Of a stretch of DNA of 41,250 nt, positions 23,246 to 32,200 are shown piece by piece. The stretch covers positions 1,315-42,564 of the forward strand of contig DBXB01000038.1 in NCBI GenBank assembly GCA_002309155.1, written 5' to 3'. The stretch comes from Bacteroidales bacterium UBA1223 (GTDB taxonomy: Bacteria; Bacteroidota; Bacteroidia; Bacteroidales; P3). Position 1 is the stretch's first letter; each line of letters starts with the position of its first letter. The position numbers were made by a program, and so were the translations under genes. The notes under the pieces were generated by a model. It was given only the letters and a program-made list of their open reading frames with translations, was not told the DNA's origin and did no database searches.

Positions 23246-24247
23246 ATGAAGATATTAATCATAAGACTCAGTTCGATAGGCGATGTGCTGTTGACAACGC
23301 CGGTCGTCAGATGCCTGAAACGACAACTTGACGACGTGGAGATTCATTTCCTTACACGTGACAGCAACCGTCAGCTGTTGTCGAGCAATCCCTATATAGA
23401 TAAACTTCCCCGACTCGATAATAAGATTTCAAAGACCATAGCCCGTCTGCGGTCTGAGCATTACGATTATGTCATCGACCTCCATAACATCCGCACCACC
23501 GCTCGGATTAGATTGGCACTATCATCGCCTAAACTTGTATATAAAAAAGAGAACATTCACAAATTTCTGACAGTCATTACCAAACGTGACTTTATGTCGG
23601 GTCGCCACGTTGTTGATCGCTATATGGATGCCGTCCGCCCCTTGGGGGTGACTCCCGACAGTCAGGGGCTGGACCTCTACCTCCCGGAAGAACTCAAGGA
23701 CAGCAACCTTTACAAGGTGGATCTTGACGGGGTCAATGTCGGAGAACTCACCTCCCAACCTTATGTGGTGATAGTCTGCGGTGCCCAGCATCTGACTAAA
23801 TGTATGCCTGCCGACAAGATTCATCTTCTGGCGTCGTATCTCTCCTGTCGTGTGGTACTGGTGGGTGACGGCGACGACCGCAAACGTCTCCGCAATTTCG
23901 CTATCCCCTTCAAGTCGAACGTCGTCAATTTGTGTGGAAAGACCTCTCTGCTTATGTCGGCGGCAATCATCAGTCATGCTTCGGTGGTGATAACCCCAGA
24001 TACAGGAATGATGCACTTTGCGGCGGCATTCCATCGAAAGATTATCGCCGTATGGGGTGCTACGACCCCCTCTTTCGGCTTCTCTGCATACAATAGCGAG
24101 CATGCCGACTGCATGGTCGACAACCTCTGGTGCAACCCCTGCAGTCGTATGGGCACCGGCCGTTGTCCTCTGGGCCATTTCAAATGCATGAAAAATCAAA
24201 GCTGGCAACAAATCGCCGAGTCAGCCCAACGCATCTGCATGGCATAA
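23246..24247 (+). CDS. Glycosyltransferase family 9 (lipopolysaccharide heptosyltransferase-like)
   Basis: The 333-residue protein begins MKILIIRLSSIGDVLLTTPVVRCLK, the classic GT9 N-terminus. It continues with VIDLHNIRTTARIRLAL, VVIVCGAQHLTKCMPADKIHLLASYL, VVLVGDGDDRKRL and the donor-binding ITPDTGMMHFAAAFHRKIIAVWGATTP. GT9 enzymes add heptose or a related sugar to the lipopolysaccharide core at the cytoplasmic face of the inner membrane; the actual sugar is inference. The frame is open 48 codons upstream to 23102, but that part only translates the intergenic repeats, so ATG 23246 is chosen. It follows tamB by 152 bases. The C-terminus has a cysteine-rich stretch (CNPCSRMGTGRCPLGHFKC). Confidence 0.9.
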   Translation: MKILIIRLSSIGDVLLTTPVVRCLKRQLDDVEIHFLTRDSNRQLLSSNPYIDKLPRLDNKISKTIARLRSEHYDYVIDLHNIRTTARIRLALSSPKLVYKKENIHKFLTVITKRDFMSGRHVVDRYMDAVRPLGVTPDSQGLDLYLPEELKDSNLYKVDLDGVNVGELTSQPYVVIVCGAQHLTKCMPADKIHLLASYLSCRVVLVGDGDDRKRLRNFAIPFKSNVVNLCGKTSLLMSAAIISHASVVITPDTGMMHFAAAFHRKIIAVWGATTPSFGFSAYNSEHADCMVDNLWCNPCSRMGTGRCPLGHFKCMKNQSWQQIAESAQRICMA

Positions 24248-24337
24248 GTCCCATTTCACGGGGCAAGGATGATGTGTGGCATTGACGATTCTGTGAATGT
24301 TTTAAATTTAACGAATTGACTATTAATAATATATAGA

Positions 24338-25018
24338 ATGAAAGATACAACGACATACCAAATTACTTGTCCATTTTGCGGAGCTACCAAACTGGTTGTG
24401 GAAAGCAATACTCCGTGGTACAAAACTGATGCCGTCCTTTGGTCGGATGGTCGAGTCGAATATTCAGATTGGTGTGAACCGGCAAAGATTCAGCAGTGTC
24501 CATCTTGCAAGCACTTCTTCGTGTTACCTTGCATGAACGAAAGGAAAAAGGTCCTAGTCCATTGTGATGACACGGGGAACCTTCCGTTAGAGTCTCTTAA
24601 AAAAGCCATTGTCGAACTTTCGGGCAACGACGATGAAGCCATGTGTTCAAGGGCGGAGGCGTGGCAAACGTATAACGCAATGTATCGGGATGTTCCAGAA
24701 GAGGATATCCCCGCTGAAGACCGTGAGTTCAATCGTTCCAATATGCAGTGGCTATTGGATTATTATCGTAAAGAAACACCAAATTACTCTTTTATAACAT
24801 TTGAATTGCTGCGACTTTTAGGTTACGAGGACGAGTACCGCAAGCTGTTGGCCGATATGACGTTTGAAAATTATCACCAATGGAGGTGTGAACGGTATAA
24901 GAAAAGAGGTGTTGATTATGTTCCCGACGAGGAAATCTCGAGGTTGCAGTATTCTAGATGTGTGAAAGATTATAGTGACGCCTTGCTGTTGCCCCTGAAA
25001 CCATATGTTAAATCATAG
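24338..25018 (+). CDS. Zinc-ribbon (CxxC...CxxC) protein of unknown function
   Basis: I do not recognise a named family for this 226-residue protein. The N-terminus has two CxxC pairs, C11/C14 in ITCPFCGATK and C54/C57 in QQCPSCKHF, which would form a zinc ribbon similar to CpXC-type domains. After a short linker the remainder is alpha-helical and rich in charged and aromatic residues (NMQWLLDYYRKETPNYSFITFELLRLLGYEDEYRKLLADM). It has no signal peptide or membrane segment, so it is probably cytoplasmic. It lies 90 bases after the GT9 gene without a clear promoter and at the start of a more AT-rich stretch that includes a restriction-modification gene. It may be accessory DNA. Confidence 0.6.
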   Translation: MKDTTTYQITCPFCGATKLVVESNTPWYKTDAVLWSDGRVEYSDWCEPAKIQQCPSCKHFFVLPCMNERKKVLVHCDDTGNLPLESLKKAIVELSGNDDEAMCSRAEAWQTYNAMYRDVPEEDIPAEDREFNRSNMQWLLDYYRKETPNYSFITFELLRLLGYEDEYRKLLADMTFENYHQWRCERYKKRGVDYVPDEEISRLQYSRCVKDYSDALLLPLKPYVKS

Positions 25019-25264
25019 CAACGAGCTCGTTGAAAACAATGAGTTTACTAGGTTAAATAAACGATGCTTCGTCTAAAATGGTGGCACAGTTCACATTGAC
25101 TATATGGCCGGTCCTATCGGTAGGATTGATTTCACCTAGAAAGAAAATAAAAACCGCTATTTCAGGAATTTTGCGTATTTTTGCAGATTGAAAATGGTCA
25201 GTTAATTATCAACGAAACAACATAAAATTAGAAAAACAGAATAGAGCGTAAATACATAATTTAG
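25019..25264 (+). other. Non-coding AT-rich interval before the structured leader
   Basis: No ORF of useful size lies here. It contains a small hairpin TCCTA/TCGG/TAGGA (about 25112-25125) and a -7 type promoter element (25176-25183). I see no terminator, tRNA or integration repeat. Base composition is clearly richer in A and T than in the flanking tamB-GT9 and NAGPA-helicase genes. Confidence 0.5.
25176..25183 (+). promoter_or_regulatory. -7 promoter element upstream of the structured leader
   Basis: TATTTTTG followed by C matches TAnnTTTG. A transcript starting just after it would carry a leader of roughly 260 bases to the ATG at 25450, including the whole structured region. No TTTG lies at the ideal distance upstream. 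Confidence 0.55.
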
Positions 25265-25424
25265 AAGCGTTTTTGCTTTTCTTTGCTATCGGGAAATCTG
25301 GTAAATTTCACACTTAGTACACAAGAGAAGGAAAACGCTCACGGGTATCCGTGAGCTTTTCTTGTTTGTACTAGGGTTTACCAGAGCCTCCGATAGAACA
25401 GAAATGTCTCACGGATTATTTTTT
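25264..25424 (+). ncRNA. Structured leader RNA with mutually exclusive hairpins (candidate attenuator)
   Basis: The main structure spans 25286-25396: CTATCGG (25286-25292) with CCGATAG (25390-25396); a 4x4 internal loop; TCTGGTAAA (25297-25305) with TTTACCAGA (25377-25385); TAGTAC (25315-25320) with GTACTA (25368-25373); ACAAG with CTTGT; and the apical GCTCACGG/GTAT/CCGTGAGC (25337-25356). Two rival pairings exist. AGCGTTTT and CTTTTCTT (25266-25283) can pair with 25323-25339, and CCGTGAG (25349-25355) can instead pair with a second CTCACGG (25408-25414), which is followed by a T-run (25419-25424). The gene for the restriction-modification enzyme starts 26 bases later. No Rfam family was tested. 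Confidence 0.6.
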
Positions 25425-25449
25425 ATGTTAATTGAAAACCTAACATACA

Positions 25450-27903
25450 ATGGAGCCAAATGCCACTATACGCGAAGAAGAAGTAAAGAATAACTTACGT
25501 GAAAGTTTCTTTTCTGATTATGATGCAAAACACATCCTTGGTGATGTCGATTTTGCTGTTACCTCGCGACGTGAGAACTCGGCACAAACTGACTTATTTG
25601 AGCGCGAATGGTTCCTCTGGGCCGAATCGAAGAAGGGCTCTTCTCATAACCTTATCGATTCCTTTATCCAACTTATCATTACTATTGGCAAAGCTCATAC
25701 TCACGAGAAGCACATGCCTCCAATTTTTCTTGGCGCCTTTGATGCCGAGAAGATTGCCTTCATTGAGTTTCATTATGTAGTGAGTGTTTTCTATTTGAAC
25801 GATTTTAACTGGAATGTTACTCCTAGCAATCATAGTACCAAAGAGTTTAAACTACTGAAGGAGATGCTCGGAGGTACTCTGCACGAGCATATTGCCACTT
25901 TTAACCTTAAAAAGGACGAAAAACCGCTTCGCCAGTTTATCAAAAAGAACTTTCGCGATGGTGGAAAAGCAGGGATAAATATCACCAAGAACAATTACCT
26001 CTTTGTCTTTCAACGTTGGGTAGAGGAGGTTAAGCCTACAATCAACGCAGATTGGAACGATATTCCTGCAACACGTGTGGCCGATTTTTTCTTTGCTGAT
26101 CTTATCTCCCGTGGCAACTTTACATTGAGTTCCGATCTTGCCGTTGTGCTGCGTGGTGTCGAATACAAAATACAGGAACAGATTACTCAGAGCGGTAAGG
26201 TACTATTTAGCGAATGTGGCTTTACAGATGAGATGAAAGCATATCGCGCTTTTTGGAACAAATACAAGCGTCCTCCGCGACAAGAAGCAATAGACATCAT
26301 CTTATTGCGGCGCGATTTGCTTATCCCTCATAACCTTCGACAGTATCAAGGGGCTTTTTTCACACCCTTGCAGTGGGTGGAACTGTCGCAACGATACCTT
26401 GCAGATGAATTGGGAGAAGATTGGCAGCAACAGTACTATGTCTGGGATTGCTGTGCTGGTACAGGAAATTTACTGTATGGTCTTACGGAGCCATATCGGG
26501 TGTGGGCTTCAACACTGGATCTTGCCGACGTGCAAGTGATGAAGAATCGAATCGAAGATGGAGAGTTGAATCTTTTGGAAAAGCACGTCTTTCAATTTGA
26601 CTTTCTGAATGACGATTTTGAAAAACTGCCAGAAAGTCTTCGTGCAATTATTGAAGATCCCGAAAAAAGAAAGCGCCTCGTTGTTTATATAAACCCACCA
26701 TATGCGGAAGCGGGTAACACAAAAGGGAAAGAGGCAAAAGTTGGTGTAAGCAACAAGACACGGGCTCATCGAGATTATACAGCAGGCATCGGTACGTATG
26801 CCAAAAGGGAGCTGTTTGTTCAGTTCTTTATGAGAGTATACCGAGAACTTTCACCTGGAATTCTTGCTGAGTTTTCAAAGTTAAAGATGTTGCAAGGTCC
26901 ATATTTCCGTGAGTTCAGAAAAGCATTTCAAGCAAAAATTGGCAATAGTTTTCTAGTTCCTGCTGATTCATTTGATAATGTGAAGGGGCAGTTTCCAATT
27001 GGCTTTTTTATTTGGCATCTTGACAATCCGGTAATCTTTGAAGAAACAACATCGGAGGTATTCGACCATAATGGAGAACAGATTGATTCCAAAATAATCT
27101 GTAGCTACGACAAAGCAAAGATGCTCAATGATTGGTTACGTGATACATGGAAAACAAAAGAAGAGGCATTGGGCTGGGTGGTTTGTAACGGCAACGATTT
27201 TCAGCATCAGAATGAAGTCTGTATCTTAACTGTACCAAGTAACCAAACATCTACATTCTTTAAGCCTATAACACGTACCAATTTTCTGAAAAGCTGCATT
27301 TATTTCTCCGTTCGAAAGGTGATTGCGGCAACTTGGCTTAACGATCGGGACCAATTCCTATTGCCAAATGACTATTGGCGAAAAGATTTCGAGTTTCTGT
27401 CTGATTGTATTATTTACAGTCTTTTCAGCAATTCTAATGTTGTGAGGAACAATCTTGGAACAAATCACTGGATTCCTTTTACCGAGAAGGAGATGGACTC
27501 CCAAGACAACTGCAAAAGCCACTTTATGACTGACTATTTAAGCACACCACACGCAATGGGAGATAATCAGACCAATATGTTCTATCCGATTAGTGATCAG
27601 GAACAAGGTTGTATATATCTTCCGTTAGATCATCTCTCAACAGAGGCAACTATTGTTATGGATGCCGGTCGCGAGTTATGGAAATACTACCATAAACAAC
27701 CTGGAGCCAATCCCAATGCTAGTTATTACGACATCCGACTTTTCTTTCAGGGAACTAAAATCACAAAGAGTGGTAAGGAACAGATGAATACTGATAGTAC
27801 GGATACAATATATACGGCCTTGAATAATAACTTGCGACAAGCGATGCGCAAACTTGCCTCTCACATTGAACCTAAAGTCTACCAATATGGATTTTTGAAA
27901 TGA
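25450..27903 (+). CDS. Type IIG-like restriction-modification enzyme (N6-adenine DNA methyltransferase with N-terminal nuclease-like domain)
   Basis: The 817-residue protein has the DNA adenine methyltransferase core: motif I DCCAGTGN (333-340) for S-adenosylmethionine and motif IV NPPY (415-418) for the target base. The N-terminal 100 residues contain D34 in GDVDFAV and E59-S-K61 in WAESKKG, a spacing that fits a PD-(D/E)xK nuclease. A C-terminal part of about 300 residues could hold target recognition. Fusion of cleavage, methylation and recognition in one chain is the type IIG plan. No separate restriction, specificity or immunity gene is adjacent. The gene is AT-richer than its neighbours, suggesting transfer, and follows a structured leader. 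The methyltransferase call is firm; the nuclease activity is inference, and an orphan methylase is the alternative. Confidence 0.8.
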   Translation: MEPNATIREEEVKNNLRESFFSDYDAKHILGDVDFAVTSRRENSAQTDLFEREWFLWAESKKGSSHNLIDSFIQLIITIGKAHTHEKHMPPIFLGAFDAEKIAFIEFHYVVSVFYLNDFNWNVTPSNHSTKEFKLLKEMLGGTLHEHIATFNLKKDEKPLRQFIKKNFRDGGKAGINITKNNYLFVFQRWVEEVKPTINADWNDIPATRVADFFFADLISRGNFTLSSDLAVVLRGVEYKIQEQITQSGKVLFSECGFTDEMKAYRAFWNKYKRPPRQEAIDIILLRRDLLIPHNLRQYQGAFFTPLQWVELSQRYLADELGEDWQQQYYVWDCCAGTGNLLYGLTEPYRVWASTLDLADVQVMKNRIEDGELNLLEKHVFQFDFLNDDFEKLPESLRAIIEDPEKRKRLVVYINPPYAEAGNTKGKEAKVGVSNKTRAHRDYTAGIGTYAKRELFVQFFMRVYRELSPGILAEFSKLKMLQGPYFREFRKAFQAKIGNSFLVPADSFDNVKGQFPIGFFIWHLDNPVIFEETTSEVFDHNGEQIDSKIICSYDKAKMLNDWLRDTWKTKEEALGWVVCNGNDFQHQNEVCILTVPSNQTSTFFKPITRTNFLKSCIYFSVRKVIAATWLNDRDQFLLPNDYWRKDFEFLSDCIIYSLFSNSNVVRNNLGTNHWIPFTEKEMDSQDNCKSHFMTDYLSTPHAMGDNQTNMFYPISDQEQGCIYLPLDHLSTEATIVMDAGRELWKYYHKQPGANPNASYYDIRLFFQGTKITKSGKEQMNTDSTDTIYTALNNNLRQAMRKLASHIEPKVYQYGFLK

Positions 27904-28281
27904 CCAGCGATAAAGGTTATTCATATGTCGGAGCCATGAGCACATTATTCATCAAGACAATTCAGTGAGTAACCATTTTTTAAACATTGCTGAAGTCGAG
28001 TGCAGAGTTGGCTCGTTTGTTTTGCCGCAAAATGCTTTTTCTCGTATAACTTAATTAAGTAAAGGACTCTTTATTTAATATCTATTTCCGAACAGGATTC
28101 TATCGAATCTGACGAATGATGTTTTCGTATTTTTGAGTCCTTTCGTGAGAAATATCATGTTTTGATATTTTCTTTCTTTTGATAACAATACTTTTTGTAT
28201 CTTTGCATTGTGAAAACTACTTTAATATTACTGAAATGTACAATAGTTAAAGTCGTTTGAGTTTATCCGTTGAGTTCCATT
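27904..28281 (+). other. Non-coding AT-rich interval downstream of the restriction-modification gene
   Basis: I see no gene, terminator hairpin or direct repeat that would mark an element boundary. Towards its right end it holds the promoter of the next gene (TATCTTTG at 28198-28205). Confidence 0.5.
28178..28205 (+). promoter_or_regulatory. Promoter for the NAGPA-domain gene
   Basis: TATCTTTG (28198-28205) followed by C is a strong -7 match. The TTTG at 28178-28181 is 16 bases upstream, shorter than the ideal. The ATG at 28282 is about 75 bases downstream. Confidence 0.6.
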
Positions 28282-29139
28282 ATGAAAAAATATATTTGTC
28301 TGCTGTTTTTCACTCTTATCACTCTGACGGCGTCGTCGCAGAGCCGTGACTCCATACGTGTTGTCAACGCCCGTTGGAATGTCGACACTCTTGACGGGAT
28401 GATTCTTAAGCAGAGACATTTCAATAAGAAAGACTGTCTGGGATCCAACCAGTTTGTCTCAGTCATAGAGATTCCCGCCAAGTCGCCACGCCGACTGGCA
28501 TTCACATACGAAGCACAGCGGACACCAACCACAGTCCATGCCCAACGCAATGGTGCCTATGCCGCTATCAACGGCTCATATTTCGACATGGCTCAGCATA
28601 ATCCAATCTGCTATCTCCGTATCGACGGTGTGGAGAGAGGTGAGAATACTCCCCAGGCGTCGGACTCCATACATCGCAAATATTACCAATACGGGTCGTT
28701 GTCGTTGGCTGGCGGTCGCCCCCGTATCTTTGTCCCAGACAGTGGCAGGATGGCTGAACGGCTCTTGCCCGACAGCAATATCATGACGGCAGGTCCGTTG
28801 CTGATATCGGGGGGACACTTGGTCAAGATGAGGAACGACAAGACTTTCGTCACAAACCGCCATAACCGTACGGCTATCGGCGTGAAGGCCGACGGCACTG
28901 TACTTCTCGTGACACTTGACGGCAGGACCAAAGAGTCGGAGGGGATGTCGCTGAGCGATTTCCAGCGACTGCTTCGCTATCTTGGATGCCGTGACGCCCT
29001 GAACCTTGACGGTGGAGGGTCGACCACGATGTACGTACGTGGCTATCCCCACGGCGGTATCATCAACCATCCCTCCGACAACGGCAGGTACGACTTCGAG
29101 GGGGAGAGAGGTGTCTCCAATTGCATTATAGTTAAGTAA
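28282..29139 (+). CDS. Phosphodiester glycosidase (NAGPA) family exported protein
   Basis: The 285-residue protein has a signal peptide (MKKYICLLFFTLITLTASSQ) and the NAGPA domain: AAINGSYFDM, RTAIGVKADGTVLLVTLDGRT, DALNLDGGGSTTMYVRG (about 238-254) and RGVSNCIIVK at the end. The human namesake removes N-acetylglucosamine from mannose-6-phosphate diesters. Bacterial members act on phosphodiester-linked sugars in the envelope or on exopolysaccharide, but the natural substrate here is unknown. ATG 28282 is preferred over an upstream TTG at 28270 because it starts the signal peptide directly. The helicase gene follows after about 100 bases of repeats. Confidence 0.85.
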   Translation: MKKYICLLFFTLITLTASSQSRDSIRVVNARWNVDTLDGMILKQRHFNKKDCLGSNQFVSVIEIPAKSPRRLAFTYEAQRTPTTVHAQRNGAYAAINGSYFDMAQHNPICYLRIDGVERGENTPQASDSIHRKYYQYGSLSLAGGRPRIFVPDSGRMAERLLPDSNIMTAGPLLISGGHLVKMRNDKTFVTNRHNRTAIGVKADGTVLLVTLDGRTKESEGMSLSDFQRLLRYLGCRDALNLDGGGSTTMYVRGYPHGGIINHPSDNGRYDFEGERGVSNCIIVK

Positions 29140-29140
29140 T

Positions 29141-29236
29141 CGTGAATGGTGAATTGTGAATCGTGAATGGACAATACATTTAACCTTATCAACATATCAA
29201 CGTATCAACATATCAACATATCAACATCTCCAACAT
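29141..29236 (+). repeat. Composite leader repeats before the helicase-nuclease gene
   Basis: Just after the stop codon there are four GTGAATN units (29142-29170, ending GGACAA), then TTTAACC and six ATCAAC units of mostly 9 nt (29188-29237), which stop four bases before the ATG at 29241. The order of modules is the same as at 23091-23238, with a shared exact 31-base stretch. Confidence 0.85.
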
Positions 29237-29240
29237 CAAT

Positions 29241-32200
29241 ATGCCCCGTTTCATTATCTGTAAAGCTTCTGCTGGATCAGGAAAGACCTATACGCTGGTG
29301 CGCCAGTACATCGAGATTGCCATAGCATCGCCTTCCCGTCTCGAGACCGGATTCGAACATATATTGGCTATAACATTCACCAACAAAGCTGCTTCGGGCA
29401 TGAAAGCCCGTATCATGAAGCGGCTCAGACTCATCATAATGGAGGATCCGGATAGCCAGGATTTCATAGATGAGATGTCGAAACATCTGGGCATCTCCCA
29501 CGACGAAACGGTGAGACGCTGCACAGTGCTTCAGTCTGCCATACTTCACAATTACTCGTCGTTTGCGGTGTGTACTATCGACAGTTTTGTCCACCGTATA
29601 GTCCGTACGTTCGCCCACGACTTGAATCTGCCGATGAACTTCAATCTGCTGATTGATAATGCCGAGGTTGTACAAACCTCGGTGGATGAGCTGCTCTCGC
29701 TGGCTGGCACTGACAAAGAGAAAGCGTTGACACGCGTTCTCTGCTCTTTTACCGAGAGCAAGATGATCAACGGCACGGGATATGAGGTCTCCAAGCAGAT
29801 TAAAGATCTAACCAAGGAGATTTTCAAGGAGGAGTCTCCTGCCTTCCTTTCCAAACTGAAAGATATCTCCACCGACCACTTTATAGATACCCATGAACGA
29901 CTATCTAAAGCAAATGTCGCATTCGAGACTAAGTTGAAGACCGCGGCATCCGCTTTTGTCGATGCCTGCGTGATGGCCGATCTTGGTGTGAATGATTTTC
30001 CCAATAAGGATAAGGGTATTTATCCTTTCTTTCTGAGTCTTGCGAAAGGGGATTACAGCAAGGTGAACAGCGACCATAAGAGGGTCAAGGAATGTTATGC
30101 GAAAGGTAACATCCTCGCCAAGAATACTCCGCCGGCTGTCCGACCGCGACTGGAGTCTGTCACGCCGGATTTCATGAAGGCGTACGGCATTATCGGTCCA
30201 CTGCTTTCATCAGAGCTGCGGAACTATAACACACGGCGCATACTGCTCGCTAACCTTTACTGTCTGGCTCTGCTCGACAAGATAAACAAAATCAAGAACC
30301 TCTTCTACAGTGAGAACGAATCGGTGCATATCTCTGAGTTCAACAAACGTATTGCCGCCGAAATCGTCAACGAACCCACGCCATTCATCTATGAACGTAT
30401 TGGCAGTCGCTACACGAACTATCTGATTGACGAATTCCAGGATACAAGCAAACTGCAATGGGAGAATTTCCTCCCCCTTCTCGACGAGGCTATGACGCAT
30501 CGTTTCAGCGCCGACACCGCTGAGCCCGGAACTCAGTCGCTGGTGGTAGGCGACGGCAAGCAGGCTATCTACCGCTTCCGTCAGGGTGACGTGCGGCAGT
30601 TCATCAACCTGCCTAAAGTAAGGGATGGCATTCACGGAAAATCTCTTCAGTTTAACTACCATATCGATACTTTGGACTGCAACTACAGGACTTTGGAGAC
30701 TGTTGTGGAGTTCAACAACAACCTCTTCAATCATATCATTCGTAACTCTTTTGCCGACAATGAATATCTAGCAAATCTTTATCTGGGCGATGAGACAATT
30801 CAGCAGGATCCTGAGGCGCGGCCTGATCTCTGGCAGGATTCGCAGGAGAAAGGTGGTTTTGTCTCCGTCTCTTTCCCCGGGAAAGCCGACGAAGTGTATG
30901 ATGCCGTGATGAGAGAAATACGCCATCAGGTCGACGACTTGGGCTATAACTATGGCGATATAATGGTTTTGGCGCGTAAGAATGATATTCTCTCTGATTT
31001 GTCCCGCTATCTCTCTGTCAATTCAGTCCCCGGCAAAGAAATACCTATAGAATCGTCTGAGTCGTTCATCCTTAGCACTAGTCGCACTGTCCGTCTGTTG
31101 CAGGCTCTGCTGAAGTATATCTTCAACCCATCCGACCGTGTGGCGGCGTTGCAGGTAATGCAACTGCTCCCTGTTCCCACCGATGTGTGGATGTTGAAAG
31201 AGGAGCGTTACGACCTCGCCAAGCTGCTTGGCAGACTCGGTGTGAATTTCAATATCGACTATCTCCGTTCTCTCTCGCTCTACGACTGCTGCGAGACGCT
31301 GCTTCGGCTCTTCTCTCTTCAGGGACGTGACACGGCATATGTCGCCACATTCCTGAATGCCGTCGCTAAATACTGTGAGAGGGGGAATGCCGATCTCGGA
31401 GGTTTCATAGATTATTTTGACAAGAATATCGACAACTTGTCGAGCTCAACGGTTTCAGATTCTAACGCCGTCAAATTTATGTCTATCCACAAAGCCAAGG
31501 GTTTGGAGTCCAGGATAGTGATTTATGCTATGGTCGGTGAGGTTCAGAGTGGGTCAAGTCTGTGGGTCGATGTCGACAAATCGTCGGAGTTTGGGGTGCC
31601 GGTGGCTTTCGTCAGAACTAATTCCTGCGATTCTGAATTCTCGGATGTCTTTCGCGAGGAGGCGCTTATGAGTGATATGGACAGAATCAATGTATTCTAT
31701 GTGGCTATGACCCGCCCCGAAGAGAAACTCGTCGTTATCGGTGAGAACAAATACAAGTCTGGAGGTGTCGACGAATGGTCTTTGCTCTACGACTTTGTGT
31801 CACATTATGATAAAGCCAGCAAAGACACTGTGGCGGCATATGAGCGTTATACTGTCGGTGTCGATGCTCCCAACACGGCGGAACCTAAATCTCCGTCTCA
31901 ACCGCTCATGGTTTCTTCAGTCTCCTATCCTTCGTGGACCGCTCGTATCGATATAGCATCTAAGAATGAGGCTCTGCTGTCGTCTGTCGACGAGGACAGT
32001 CGCAGGTACGGCATACTTATCCACGACTTGCTGTCGAGGATTATGACCATTGATGACGTTCATGACGTTGTCGACGGTTACTGCTCATCCCACGACTTGA
32101 CGTCTGAGACTGAAGTCATAGAGAACCGTATAAAAAGGATGATTGGCGTCAACAGTCGTTTCTTCGACAAAGGTGCCAGAGTGTTGTGCGAAACATCGCT

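Noticed and set aside
25286..25396. Invertible promoter flanked by inverted repeats
   Set aside because: The repeats are only about 70 bases apart, the interior is itself a nested hairpin with no clear promoter, and no recombinase gene is near; an RNA structure explains it better.
28270..28281. TTG start four codons upstream of the NAGPA-domain gene
   Set aside because: ATG 28282 directly begins a normal signal peptide, so the upstream start is unnecessary.
24248..28281. Integrative element boundaries around the restriction-modification gene
   Set aside because: I found no flanking direct repeat, tRNA end or integrase; only composition and gene content suggest transfer.
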